A stretch of DNA of 64,000 nt from Andrena cerasifolii (lineage: Eukaryota; Arthropoda; Insecta; Hymenoptera; Andrenidae), in NCBI RefSeq assembly GCF_050908995.1, contig NC_135120.1, positions 24,069,433 through 24,133,432 on the forward strand, given 5' to 3'. Positions 12,072 to 26,100 of this stretch are shown here, in pieces. Under the pieces are notes generated by a model. That model was not told where the DNA came from. It did no database searches and saw nothing but the letters and a program-made list of their open reading frames with translations. Within the stretch, counting starts at the first letter, position 1. The number at the start of each line of letters is the position of its first letter. The translations under genes were made by a program, and so were the position numbers.

Positions 12072-13877
12072 ATGGCTTTAACCATAGCTGGAAAGGATAT
12101 AAACAACGAGGTAACTGCTCTAATAATAATAATAGCACTAGTTTACAAAATAAAAAATAAAAAATTTGCGCAGCAGATGCCACTATTTCTTTCTTATGTA
12201 AAATGGCCCGCTGATTCCAAAAATAAGGTCCAAACATTTTTCTATAGATACGTTTTCGAGATATCGACAGGTGAACTCTTTACCTGTCTGTCAAAAAGGT
12301 GGTCCCACTTAATTGCGAATATCTCGTGTTGCGAATGACCGATATGGTCGAAGATTATATCAAATTAAAGATAATTGAATCACCAACAAATGTTCCTGGC
12401 AGAATTTTCATATTGGTTCAATAGTTCGGGCGAAATCAAGGGAAATATATGAAAAACGTCATTTTTTTTCGTCCTAAATTGACATCGTTAATTCATTTCA
12501 TCATCTGGGAGAAATTTTTTTAGACCTTATTTTTGGAATCAGCGGGCCATTTTACATAAGAAAACAATAGTGGCGTCTGCTGCGCAAAGTGGCTGTAAAC
12601 TAGTGTAATAATTTGTAAATAAGTAAATAGTCACAAATCAGTCACATATTTCGATCGATATCTTTCAGATTGTCTTATTAAGACAGTGTGTCCGTCAGGC
12701 TCGCATTTGCACTATAAACAAACTGGTTAGAGAAGCGAAACGACTACGTACCAATCATGGTAATGAAAAACAGTTGGAGAAAAATAAGCACAAGGCGGAT
12801 AAACTTCTGAGGGAGATATTCGCATTGAAACGTATTAAAGCTGATGAAATATCAAGATTTGGAATCGTTGGCTTAGAAAATCTACAAGCCATGTTACAGA
12901 ATTCGCGTTCGGACGATAGAACCAGAGCTATTGTCAAAGTCGTTCGCTGTAACTCTTTAAATGCAAGGATAACGGAGTTGACGGAAAAGTTTCCGGGTTG
13001 CCAGGAATACATTTCTTCGAGGAGCAAGAAACATTCGCAGAAAAGAAAAAGAAACAATCGCGTCGTTGAATTCCCTACAGAAAATTTGACCCAATCGGTG
13101 AGCGATAAGGATGGTAGAAAAATCAGAGAACGTATAGGAAATACGGAAGATTCCAATGATGGTACATCTATGGGTCGACCTCGACGTAATATGAAAATAG
13201 ATGGGAAATATAAAGAGCCATCCGAGGAATGGCCATGTCTGCGATTAGGTGAAAAGAAAGGAGATTGGAAAAACTGTACGAATTTGTGGAAAATTTCTGA
13301 TACGGATAATTGTGTGGAATCCGACAATGCTATCAAAGCTATCAGTAAAGAAGCCACGGTTAAAAGATTCACAGACATTTTGCAGGAAGGGAATACAGAG
13401 GAGATACGTGGTAAGCGTACAGCCCGTAATAGCCAACAGTTGTCGACAGAGACGATAGGTCAGGAAACTGTAAGAAAGGTAGATGACTTTTTCTTAAACT
13501 CACACGAGGTTACACCGCACTTGAATAATCCAATATCTTCTGAAGAAAGAGAAGCAAATAGCGTGCCCAATGTTAACAATAAGGCATTACGGGTAAGAAG
13601 CGAAAGAGGTAAATTTCGCAGTGATGAAGTAGTAGGTAAGGAAAGAAGAAATAACAAAAGACGAAAAATCAGTATTAGAGATACTTCTTACGATCGGAAT
13701 ATTATAGAGCCTGTAAATATTGTGCATTCGAAACGAAACGATGTATCGGGAAATGCAAGGGCTACCAATGCTTTAGAAAGTGAGAAACTACATCCTTCAT
13801 GGGCAGCACGAAGAAAAGAACAAGAGATTATAAAACAAGGTTTTCAAGGGAAGAAGATTCGATTCGACGAGAGTTGA
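12072..13877 (+). CDS. SRFBP1: BUD22 / SRF-binding protein 1 homologue
   Basis: A nuclear protein of the BUD22 family; yeast Bud22 acts in 18S rRNA processing and vertebrate SRFBP1 binds serum response factor. Two exons, 12072-12110 (MALTIAGKDINNE) and 12669-13877, give 415 residues. The N-terminal helical region (IVLLRQCVRQARICTINKLV, then KADKLLREIFALKRIKADEI and RAIVKVV) matches the BUD22 domain. The middle is low-complexity, Lys/Arg/Glu/Ser-rich, probably disordered with nuclear-localisation clusters (KKHSQKRKRNNR). The C-terminus LHPSWAARRKEQEIIKQGF followed by GKKIRFDES is the family's conserved tail, so the protein is complete. The single intron holds a MITE. A likely polyadenylation signal AATAAA is at 13959-13964. 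Confidence 0.88.
12136..12605. mobile_element. CACTAG-type MITE, copy A, in SRFBP1-like intron
   Basis: A 470-bp element with terminal inverted repeat CACTAGTTTAC (12136-12146) and GTAAACTAGTG (12595-12605). Next to the ends, GCGCAGCAGATGCCACTATT and its inverse near 12570-12585 extend the repeat to roughly 100 bp. The internal sequence is closely similar to the region 52223-52590. A TA dinucleotide follows the right end but not the left, so the duplication is unclear (Tc1/mariner-like TA possible). No coding capacity. Confidence 0.75.
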
Positions 13878-14947
13878 AAAATGAAGAAAAGAATTTCAAT
13901 TCCTTCATTCAAGCTTCTTTCCATTTGAAATAAGCTTGTGAGATGAATTTCCATGTGAAATAAACTCGTTGACGAAAATAGATTTTCCTATCCCCCCCCC
14001 TTTCTTTTCTTTTTTGAAGTGAAGCGCATACTTGATCGATCGATGAACGGTGTTAAAGTTCGTTGAAAGAATGTAATTCAACGCTCTAGTTTATCAGAAA
14101 TATCTATAAGACGAACGTTAGTACGTATAATTGCAGTCCACCGTAATAAACTAATCGGGGATATCGTTGAATAACCAATGAGAAATACTATGGAATACAC
14201 ATTTTCTTTTTATTTAAATATCTGCTTTGAATTATAAATTATACAAAATGGTTAGAACTTTTCTTTACAACATTAGTCGAATTGACGTTAAGATTGCATC
14301 GAATTCATGAAAGCTAACTGCGCCCAGCGCTCGAACATGATTCCTAAATATTCGCAAGTAGCTTGTCCCCGATGTGTACGTAATGAATAATATTTCAGGC
14401 GATCGACACCTTCATTCCCGAGGTAGTTGACTCTATTACAGTCATCGTTGGCATATTTCGTATAAAATGCGTTGTGCACCCACTAACGAGTGAATAAACA
14501 AGTATACATTCGGATTAAAATTCATTTTGCACGTATGTGTATGTTGTATCTGAATCTTAGGTATTCGACAATTTTAACTTGTTTTCAAAAGATTTAGCAT
14601 AGTATAAAATATTTATTTACAAACGCGTACTGGATGCACATCATTTCAATGGATCGCGTTGTAGCCACCATGCTTGCATTTTTCTTTTCTTTCCTGTTTT
14701 TTTAATACATATCAGTGTTTGTTTTAGAACTATAGAACTACATTTGACTGGTTTACTTTTTAAAGATAACTTTAGTACAATGTGCTTCTAAATCAATGTG
14801 AAATACGGTTTTTTCGACCATTCTAATCATATCAACGAAGCTGTTTGTTTGCGTAAACCGAATGAATTCGCGAAGCGATGGCGATGGCAATGGCGGTTGA
14901 TGTTATTCCTAAGACGTCGATGGCGAATGATGATTCTTTAACAACGT
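13878..14947. other. Convergent 3' region, SRFBP1-like / EFL1
   Basis: Contains both 3' UTRs, a C-run near 13995, and AATAAA on the minus strand at about 14612-14617 as a candidate EFL1 polyadenylation signal. A minus-strand frame at 14288-14479 preceded by a possible acceptor (TTAG at about 14497) was not assignable to any family. No confirmed gene. Confidence 0.5.
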
Positions 14948-17900
14948 TTACTTATTTTTCGAGAGAGTGCGTTGTTTTTCTCCATGCGTGACAAGTTGAG
15001 AGTCCACGGATAGACCTTTGCGTCGACGAACCGCGTCTATATACTTCTTAGCTCTGTTTTCACTGTCCGCTTTGTCCCCGAAGTGAAGGTATTCCTCGTC
15101 CGTAGAAGGTGTCCAATAGGGATCTTGCTCGATCACCTACGATACAAAAACAAATATTTATAATTTATAGTATCGTTGATAATGTATAAATGTAGATATC
15201 GGGATACATGAGTTGTTTAAGGGTGTATTCAGTTGGTTCGTCATAGAGGAAAGTGGAAAAATGCATAGCCACGTGACGCGTTCCCTGACATGGATAAACT
15301 TGCCTCCCAATGACTAAAAACCAGTTGAGGACTGGCCAGCCCCGACGTTTGAGTTCGCAGTTCTCTGGCCAGCTGAAAACTCTCTGGCACAGGTAACGTT
15401 GCTAACACACGAAACTGTCCACCAAATCCGAGAGCACTTTCCGCAGCGATTACACGGCCTTGTCTCTTTCCGAACACAGCATACAGTTTTCCTGAAACAA
15501 AATCCACTCTACATTGTCTTTCCTTTACCTACGGTATAGTAAATAGCTTGCTCATAACGCACGGACAGCGCGCCCCCCTTTTACTTTCTCGTTGATTCTC
15601 CATCTCGCTGTATTTGTGTAATTATTTCAGAAATTATTTTGAAATATTTCAAATGATGTGTAAAAATTTACATATAAGGTACATATGTTGTATTTGTCAA
15701 TGCCATGACTTTCTCCAAGGCAACACCACTTACGCAACAGTGGCGAGGATTTGTTGATATCTATCTTTAGAAATAAAAATGTGCAATAATACTTCCTTTC
15801 ATAAGTTGCATACGATATTTCCTTCTCTGTTTCTAGCTGGCATTCTTTGCTCTTGCGGTATCCAAGTACCTTTACTTCTACACTGTACTTGTACACAATG
15901 CCTCCTGCGTTAACAATTTCATCGTTTACGCACGCAACTCTCTCCTTATTTATCCTAGTCTCGACTCGTATTCTAGGTCCTAGATCCCAGATCCTGAGGA
16001 TCCTCAGCTTTAATCCCAAGTACTCTACCTCACAATCAGTCTCTCCCTTCGAATTTTTTCGCAAATCTGTCGCCTCGCTAGTTTCAACAGTTTTTTCGCG
16101 AAACATTTACCTCGCGAGGTTGGCGCGAGATGTATGCAGTTGCCAGATGCGATTGCTTTTGTTTCCAATCGAGCTGATCCGATTCGATCCTCTCTTACAT
16201 GTTTGGCATAAATAATAGGGGTGCAGGGGAAGAGAGCGCGCGCAGCAGGAGAGTAAACGAAAGGAAGTAAGAGTGAATGGGTCGCCGCTTCTATGAATGA
16301 AAAAGCAATTCTCAAACGCGGTACATATTGGGAAAGTCTTTTGTAATTTGAAAGCTGCTGGAAAGTTCTCGGTCGACTTTGAGATGTTTCATCAGCTCTT
16401 TACAGGACAAATACCGGACACCGAGTTTCGCATCATTCGGCACGATCGAATCTATTCAGAACCTTTTCACACGAGACACTGCCGACTGCTCTTACTTGCT
16501 GCTACTGGTTCAGATGTACTCGCTTGATAAAGACAGCACTGGTTGAAAAAAAAGATGAGTAGAGTAGAGTAGAGTAGAGTAGAGAGTGAAGTGGAGCGGA
16601 GCGGAGCGGAGCGGAGCGGAGTGAAGAGGGGAGGAGTGAAGTGAAGCGAAGTGAAGTGAAGTCGAGCGGAGCGGAGTAGAGTGGAGTGGAGTGGAGTGGA
16701 GAGGGGAGGAGTGAAGTGAAGTGGAATAGAGTAGAGTAGAGTGAAGTGGAGCGGAGTGGAGTGGAGTGGAGAAGGGAGTACTCATTCATGCTTCGCCTCT
16801 AGCTGTTAAAACCTGTCCAGTCGAACGAACGGTATAGGTTCGCGTAACACGAAAGTTGCAAGTCGCTTGGTCTCGTGTTGATCCTAATCGCATCGTGAAA
16901 CGTGGGACATGGTTAGGATTATATATGCATAACAGAGACACAGAGTACAGAAGACGAAGAGTGGTGAAAGAGACGAAAGACGACAAGTGCGAGGCATAAC
17001 ACGAGTAGAGATCGAGTAGAGATACTGGATAGCTCTTAACGAACGGCGGACATACCTAACGTTCTCCCTTGGTGAAGGGGTACCTATATTAACAAAATAG
17101 AAAGCTTCTCGCTTCGTCCGTTTTTGTTATTGTTTGCAAAGTGATCTGGATCCGTTGGATCGGTCGACCGGCCGGCCAGCCGATCGATCGGTCCGTCGAT
17201 CTTTACGACACGGTAAAATCGCGCGAAAAGAAACGGTAATTTACTAGTAGTTTCTTAGTTTTTGGAGCGTTCGCATTCGGCAAGTTCTATTGCACGCACG
17301 AGACCCCAAGATATCCCGACCGCGCTATAGAAAGCACGCACGTGCGCCGATACGCGATATAAAGTACCGCGTCCGTGCTATATGCACGCATGCAATCCTG
17401 ATTCGGTGGTGTTTCGGTCGAGAAAGTACTATACTCGGCTTCGGCTGTTTCTGCCATTTAAACGAAAAGAAGGCGAGGACGATAGCGCGCGCACATGGCC
17501 ACTACAATGTGTCTGTTATTGACGATGTTTGGACAGTTACTCGCACGTGGAATCGAGGGTAGCCTCCTTGGACTAAAACTCCACGAAGCCGGTCAAGATT
17601 TTCTTACCGAATATTTATCTTCTGACGAAGTCAAGTACCTAACCGAGTTAAAGGAATTCCAACAACAAGATACAGCAACCGAGATCGACTTGATCGGTAA
17701 GAAGGCGAAGCATCGATCGGTCTATCAACCTCCCAGAGTTCTCTATCAAGTCGGGGTAAGTTTGATAGGTACATATCTCGTGCGAGCAGGGATAGCTGAA
17801 TTCTCATTTTCGTAATTTACGAATTGTTGTAATTTTTAACAGAAACACTCGGTCGCGTATCCTCTTCCCTATTGACTCGATCGAGTCTGCGTAGGTACTG

Positions 17901-20900
17901 TAATTGAGCGAAATGACGGTGCGTACATAACGCGTATGTATGTATACAATTCGAGAGCCAGGTGTGATTTTCATTGTGCTTGTGCGAGAAGCGGGAGACA
18001 CGTGAGAACTTCCGGATGGATCACGCAGCCTTTCCGGTCACCCTATTATTCCATTTGAGCAACCTTCTAAGAAGGAGAGCCAAGAGCAAAAACCGGAGAA
18101 ACTGAGAGAAAGATATTTTATTTGAGATGAAGCTTAGCTAGCTCTTATTTAATCTTCTTGATGTCTAGATCCTCGATATTTTTGCGAATTTCGATAGAAA
18201 ATATTCAGAAAACATTCATGACATACATATCAAACACTGAAAATAAGGGGAAACAAATTTTGATCTTTTTGGCATATTTCGGTATATGCCAAAATTCCAT
18301 TTTTTACGTTCGCCTTCGTAAATAAAAAGTGTTCTTTTTCAGTTTTTCGGACTTTTTTTTCGAAAACCGTTTGTCGCGCGAGAAAAACTAATACAACATA
18401 AAAGATACTCCTTGTCCAGATCTACAACTTTTGTTTGACATATTTTTTTATGTAATCAATAACTTGGAGGATATTATATAAAATCTACTTTGTGAGCTGT
18501 TAAATATTTATTTAAACGTTCAAGGGCGCAGGGGCACCTTTTCTTTTTAATTATTTGGAACTATTCTGGAAGGTGCCTCGAAAAAAATTCAAAAGTCGAA
18601 AATAAGAGCCACCCCAATTTAGAGTGTAGACGTACAGATAATGCCTGTAGGATTATAGGCACGTGACACGTGGATAGCCAAGGAAGATCGATAAGGGGTA
18701 AAAGAAACAAATTGTTTCCTTCTTCTTACTTTTTTTTTCTTTCCCCTTTTATTGCCAAGTAGAAATGGAAACTTTCAATCGAGTTGAGGAAAGTTTGTGC
18801 ATATACGATGAGAGGAATGGGCAGGCAGAGTTTGAGGAGTTTGATTGAGATTCTCGAACACGACGTAGATTACCAGCGATGGCCCGACAGGACGTACGTG
18901 ATTGCCTCATTCAGGGGATTGACCGGCGCCGCGCCGTTTGAATAGTGCAGTTAGACCAGATGTCTATTCTTCGATGGGGTAGGGTGGGGTGATATGTACT
19001 GTTTAACGCCCCCAAACAATTTCATTACTGGATATCTACATATTATTCTATTTTACACGTAATATAATTATGAATGCCCCGAATCGATGAAATGATTGTT
19101 GGACGTCGCGTAATAATAAATTTGGAAATTTTCAGGATAGCGAAGAAGAGTTGCCAGGTTGCTCGGACCGAAACGAAGTTTGCAGTAAGGTGGATTTATA
19201 CGGGTCGCCGTGGGTGGAGAGACAATGTCGTTGCCCGGACGGCCGTACCTGTCCTAGCAGCTTAGACGGAGATGACGGGCACACGATAGTGGACAAAACA
19301 CGGCAGTATAAGCTCTGCGAACCAGTGAAACGTCTTCCCATCTGTCGTTACTTCAAGTTAGTCGGATGTCTAGCCAAGTTATTACGATTCTCCAATCTTT
19401 TAACTCTTACGTACATAGGTTACTAGGTGCACCGATGCACGTATGTAATTTACAGGGACGTCACGTGGACTCTAGCTCCCGGAGGGGGCCCGGCGAATGC
19501 GACGCCGACGCCGACGCCGACACCGACGATCCAGCGAGTTTACTGTCGATGTCGACCAGGCAGCGTACCCTACCTAGTTCGAAGACAACCTCACAGACCT
19601 TCCGAAGGAAATCCAAGATTTATTTATGCTTTCGCGTGTTCTCCGCAAAGCGTAAGTCCTTTCGTCTCCGATCTCGATCTCGATCTCGATCTAGATCTCG
19701 TTTCCATATCCGTGCTCGTTCCTGGCCGTAGCGAATACGCATTTTTACCAATGCAAGCAAAGCTATCAAGAGGAATGTTCGCTTTCAGAGGCTACGCTGT
19801 CAGCACAAGGAACCCTGTCGACTGTTCACCGTACGAAAGAGACAAAGCTCGCAGCTCGAAGAGGTGAACGCATCACCTCTCTGCCAGTGTCCGAAAGGCC
19901 ATCGGTGTCCTAGGCGACACACGGATCCGGGTTCCTTTCCGGCAACATCCTATTCCGGTCTCTTCCAGATTAAGACTTACAGTGGATATTGCCTGCCCTC
20001 GCAACCGTATCATTTCGAAGCGGTTTACACTCTATGAAATTATGACTGAAACCGACCACTTATCCGGAGGGCAAAAACCAATACCTATACCTACCTATGT
20101 AACGCGTATACCTACGATATTATGCGAGTAGGTACAAGTAACGCGAGAGAATAAACCCGAATAAATGCCGAATCGGTGTAGGAACGAACCGCATTCCAGT
20201 GCTTTCCTCGTTCATTGGCACGATGCATGTTAATTATTTTTCGGATCGAGTAAAGATCATTGTCAGATTTTAATAATGCAAAACGGGAATTGAAAACAGA
20301 AAATACCTATTCGTTGCAAATATTTCATTTGCGAAGATAGTACGAGAATACTACTACTCCGGGCATTACTACCAAGTATCAATTAGGCACATACAACCTA
20401 CTAATATTGTATTTTTTTGCCCTATAAACATTGAGAACGCGCCGTAGGAGGCGATTTCCTGGAAATATTACGTTGCCGTATTCCAAATACCTCGATGCGA
20501 AAAATCCATTAGTCGATCATTAAGATGTTCGGTTTAACGTTTCCGCGGCTAAAGGCCAGATGGCGGAACGTGTTCAAAGATAAATGATCCCAGCCAATAC
20601 CGTTTCCGCATCTAAAAGCAACTTTTAACTTGCGCAAAAAAGATAAGCTGCAATTAATCCCTATTCTAGATACCTTCCAATCTCGTCCTAAAGGCGTTGC
20701 GCATCCCACTCGCTCTCTCTCTCTCTCTCTGGTTAGATGACGCCTAGGAAGGAATTCTGGACATCCGGCGTACAGGCAGTTGGAAGACATTGCTGCACTT
20801 GGAACAACTTTCGAGCGATGTTCTATATTTGAAATCGGTCGCGTAGAGTGTTCAGCGTTGCATTCCTCCAAAGGGGGCGGAAGCGGCGCAGGAGGAGGAA

Positions 20901-23101
20901 GAGGAGGAGAGACCGATGCGATCGCTACCGCGATCGCGATCGTCCCGGGATCTGGTCCAAATGCCAGTGAACTTGGCCAGCTAGTTTATTGATGAGAACC
21001 ACAGTGATTTCACGCTCGATATATTTTTCTGCTATTTCATCGAACTCGCGAAAAATAACAGTACCGCTATCGATGCTCTGATTCTTTCCTTTTCTCGCTT
21101 TTCTCCAGTCGAAGATCGTTGAAAGTCCTTGAAACTAATATTAACAGACATGTCCACGTTCCACCTGACGATAGAACGTTGAATACCTACACGAATGAAG
21201 TCGTTTAAAAATGACGCGTGAGATTAAGTTTGAAGCTACAAGAAACGGAACTACAAAGTAAAACAGGAGAAACGAAAGGAAAGTAAAGAAAATTAAAGGA
21301 GAGGAAGGGAAGGAAGCGAAAGGAAAAAGGAGAAAGAAAGATAGAAAAACGAAAAGAAGAAGGAAAAGAAGACAAGCTTTTCTCGCGTCTTCTCGCGTTT
21401 TCTCTTATCAGGGTCGCGTGTTTCACTGACAATGAGATAGGTACTCTATCTCTTTCTCAGGCCCATCCGTTAGTCACTAGGTTCTGTTTCGTCTCTAAGA
21501 ATCTCAGGCTCTTGACTCTGAATTCATCCCTCTCCGAAGATGCGCACACGGATGTATCCCGAGTAGAGGTATTCAGTGGACGGTGTATAGGTGAGCGTAG
21601 AGCGCGACCAAGCTAGAGGATTGGCGGAGATGATGCAGCTTAGGATTCCACGCATAGCCAAGGGTTTCTGGTTGGTTGGTAAGTGGGACTAGCTGGGACT
21701 CATAGGCAGCGTCACTTGTACGAGAGTTCGCAGTCCCATTTCAAACTCGAAAGCGTTCAAGTGCGGATCGTTCCTCTGCAAAAGTTCCACTCGCGCGGCA
21801 TTCTTTCGATATTCCACGGAACACGCACGACAATGAGAGGGAACGCGAACAATTCAGCTTTGTGGGCGCAATAACGTTTCAAAGATTTTTCTCACAAACG
21901 ACACGGACAAAAGATACGCGCGGTTCCTCTTCGTCTTTATTGAAATTTCATTTCGAGGACTTGAACCCTGTAACTTGGATTCGACTGAAAACTACTAGTG
22001 AATTACGTTTGAGAGCCAAAACTCGTAGAGTAAGTCAAGGTTAAGCTTGGAGTCGAGGTCGCGGTCGCGGTCGCGGTCGAGATCGAGATCCAGATTCAGA
22101 TCCAGATCAGGACTAACTGTGAGATCAAGGTCGAGGTCGCGTTCGAGGGCGAAATCAGGGTCGATTCGTTCGCCATTCGATCTGAAAACTATTTGGAAAG
22201 GTACGATTTTCTTCATTGTTGACGCTATTTTTAAACAAGTCCACCGTCTACATATTAATCGTCAAGTTCGGGCGAGATTATCAGAGATGTTGAGTCGAGG
22301 GTGGTGGGGGATGCAACGTTTCATGCAGCGAAATCAGTATTCGGTGCACGTTTAAATTTCGCGATTGAATCGACCGGCTGGGAAATCGCATCCAGTCTCT
22401 CGGTGAAAAAATAGCGTTATACCGTTAAGGGAGCTTGAGCTCGAGCCCGAGCTCGAGATCTGTGTTCGCCGTTCGTTTCTCCTCCCCCCTTTTTCACTCT
22501 TTTTTACGTCGTGTTGTTTTCTCTCAACGAGACACTCTTGCTCCTCCGCACACTGTTCCTCGACGGAAGAAACGAACGACGCGGGTCGAGATTCCACGAC
22601 ATCTCATATTCTATCATCCGATCAGTTTTTCTTTCACCTCTATCGTACCTACTGGAAAGTGGAAACACACGAGTATCGCGTATGAGCAACTTTACTCTTT
22701 TCTCTTTTCGTTCCTTTCAGCAAGTACAAGGTAAAAATACCAAGAAACTCGAGGGATACCTTTACTCCTTCCGTCCATCTTTCTGTCGATTGGAGATCGG
22801 GTTGAAGATGAAAGCAGTTCGAGAAGTGGTATGCTTGCTGATGTTGGTAGTTGGAAGTGTAGCTCTGCCGTCACAGTCGCAATCGCAATCTCATTTTCGA
22901 GGTGTCGTTAAAGCGAAACAAACAACACCGATGTACTTCAACGAACAGAAATCGACCAGCAGTAACATCACCACCACTATTGCCAGTACCGACATCGGCA
23001 GCAATGACACCGGTAACAATACCGATACCAGTGGTGCTGCATCCAAGTCGATTTCTGTCGGGCTTCCCACCACAATGATCAACTATGCTCTTACGATGCC
23101 G

Positions 23102-23139
<38 letters not shown>

Positions 23140-26100
23140 GTCATCGTCATCGTCATCGTCGTCATCGTCGCCGTCGCCATCGCCATCGCCATCGTCGCCG
23201 TCGCCATCACCATCGCCATTGCCAATGATATCGTTGGGATCGACGGGCCGTAATTCTTTGACGGAAATGATCGAGACTCTGCCGACGACATCAGCGTCGA
23301 CCTCGTCGATCGCGGGAGCAGAGTTAGGAGGAGCACCGACGACTGAAAGTGGCATGTCGAGCAATGGAAGAACAACTATAAATTCGAGCGCAGCCACGAC
23401 AGAAACTTCTTCGAGAACGATTGCCACATCTGTAATTGAGGATGCGAATACGTATGCTCTTTCTTCGAAGAAATCTACGAGCAGTTTCAACGAATTCATG
23501 ACCACTCCTGGCTCGGTCTCGGCGAAGGAAACGCGGGAATCTGCCGGAAAAATTAGACCTCAAATTAAATTGACAACCAACTACACCAGTCTCAGCGAGG
23601 TGAGTAGACATCCTTTTAACTCTCTCCCTCTTCAGTTTCTTTGATCGATTAACGTACTCGTTCTGAAATAACACTCGGCAGCACGAAAGAAATATGCTAG
23701 CGTTGAACAGTATCTAAGAACAAGCCAGCTATAGTTAATCTCGAAGTAATCGAGGACTGATGTTTCGCGATAAATTATTCACCATGGAACCAACTGCATA
23801 ATGTTGGATTGGTGGAGATAGCACCAGATTGCTTCTAAATGGGACTTATCTGTACATAAGTACACGCTGTGGGTACACGTGGACGATTCACAATTAACGT
23901 TTTATAGCGTTGCTATGCTATTAAGTTAGGTAGTGGTGGAGTAGACGCTATAATTTATGTAATGTTCTCTTGGAGCTTGTGCAAAGAACGGGGAGAAATG
24001 TAACTATGTATGTGCGTGGAGCTATAGAGTAGAAAGGGACCCAGATTCGAGTCGTGCAGTAACTGCAGCAAGGACCGTCAAGTGTCACGAACTTGAGAAA
24101 AAATGTCATATGGGTCGACCTAGAAAGCTACAAACGTTAGTTGGTACGTAAACGTAAACATAAATGTAAACGTAACTGTATGATTAGTCAGAACAAAACA
24201 GTTAGTGTCAAGAATGTTAAGTGTGACCAGAATCGACTGATCGATCGGCTGCGATTTCTGGAAACCGAGAACCTATTTAGGTAGGGCTGAATCGTTTCTA
24301 GAACTATTGGAACACGGCTTCGCTTCAAATTCGCTTTAATTCCCCTATTCCTCAACTATCTTAACTGTTTTAAGTAGTGTACCTTGCGTACGAGCCTCCA
24401 AGTGCAAAGTATAACTGTTTAAGCTATAACTACGTTTAACTATACCGCAAGTACCGTAACTACATAGGCACATAGATAGGTACGCAGCTATAAAGCGGTT
24501 GAGTTTCACGGGTCAAAGATGTGTCCTGATGAAATCGTGGGGCTGGGCCCATCGCCCGGATCAAACGTTCTCATCCAATTAAGGGCTGAAGACCGTATAA
24601 ACCGAACGAAAAATAGAAACAAATTTTTTTCCATAAACCGCTTCTAAACCGTTTCAAAAATATATTCTCAAAGTTATAGGCCAAAATTCAACCCCGTGTT
24701 GATACTCTAATATACTAGTGAGTCAGCGCGCCTCCGAGCGCCGAGCATATCTAAAACGCATTTTAAACCCTTCTTTCTCGAAACCACGTTTTCAAAATTG
24801 GCGCCGGGGATAACTCGAAAACTACTTGATCAATTAATTTCAAATTTTGCACACTTTTAGTTTATAACATTCCTCAGAATATGAACCACAATGTTTAACC
24901 AAATTATGAATTTTAACTACTGTCTTTAAACAAATAAAACGCGAATTTTTGGCGAAAATGTTTCAAGTTCCGCCATTTTTAAAAAATGCAATTTTTGTAC
25001 ACCATTTGTGGTTCATATTCTTACAATTGGTACATAAATTGAAAAAAAAATTATTGGTCTGTTTCAAATAACTACCAGAGACACTTCAAACGGCGCCGTT
25101 TTCATTAGGTATACAGGCTTAATTTTTAAAATTGTTTTGCTTGAGTATAGGTCATAGTTTTTATTATATTTAGAGTAATGAGACGAATAAGTCAAGAAAC
25201 CCCGGCTCTTTGCCTCGACTGCATCTTGAGGATAAAAAGTGCAATTTTTAGTGGTACTCCTATGCTTACAATTAGTCAAGTAACCCCGTCTGCCACTGTC
25301 AACATGTTAAGGGTCGTACGTACAAAACCTCCACGCACCGGATAAAATAAAATACCCTAAATTATAGTCAACGTATCACGTTTTCACAAAATATTCATAA
25401 AAAAACATCAAGCAATACTTAGTGGACAAACATTGATAAATAGTCGAAACAAAAATATTTACTTCCCGCCGACCTTTTTAGATTTTTCATTCTCACCGGT
25501 AGAACACGCAAGTTTTTGTCACGGTGACACATTAAATGGCAAGCTGGTCATTCATATGCTTTAATATCGCGGATCGCAGCATAATTTATAACGTAATAAA
25601 ACAATTAAAGGGAATTAGTCAATTAGCCCCGGTCTCCCCTACCTATTTCAGATACTGCTCTATTTCTTTTGTATTTATTATAATTTTACTGTTATAATTT
25701 TTTTTTTACTTATTACAATGTTAAGTGAAGTACCCTTAAAGTTACGAAAGGATTAGCGGATTGGTATCTTTGCAAAAAATTTCTAAAAATTGATACAATA
25801 TATATAAAAATTCATGTTAAACGATTTTATTCAAAATGTAGTAAAAACTAAATTAAAATGCACTAAAAAATAATCATTTTCTTGTACTTCAATTTTGATG
25901 CTGTTAATATCACTTTAAATAAAATCACGGGGCATCATGTGCAACCAGCAGTTGGAGTATTAAAGTGATTCATATCCTGTTATGAAATATCGTGCCCCAC
26001 GATTTTATTTAAAGTGATATTAACACCATCAAAATTGAAGTACAAGAAAAGAATTATTTTTTAGTTTTTAGTGCATTTGAATTTAGTTTTTACTACATTT

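Noticed and set aside
12755..13378. 207-codon frame antisense to the SRFBP1-like exon
   Set aside because: Shadow of a purine-rich coding strand; the sense frame has the BUD22 features and conserved tail.
14288..14479. Minus-strand frame with a possible upstream splice acceptor
   Set aside because: It matches no family I know, no upstream exon in phase was found, and it lies beyond the complete C-terminus of EFL1. It could be a terminal exon of a small gene but is not supportable.
15627..16106. 159-codon minus-strand frame in the EFL1 intron
   Set aside because: Low-information composition, no domain resemblance, no splice continuity with EFL1.
22050..22145. Arg-Ser repeat frame suggesting an SR-type splicing factor
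   Set aside because: Only a degenerate hexamer DNA repeat; no RRM or exon context on either strand.
22511..22807. N-terminal extension of the second nested gene from an upstream ATG
   Set aside because: The ATG at 22808 begins a clear signal peptide; the upstream extension has none and would bury it internally.
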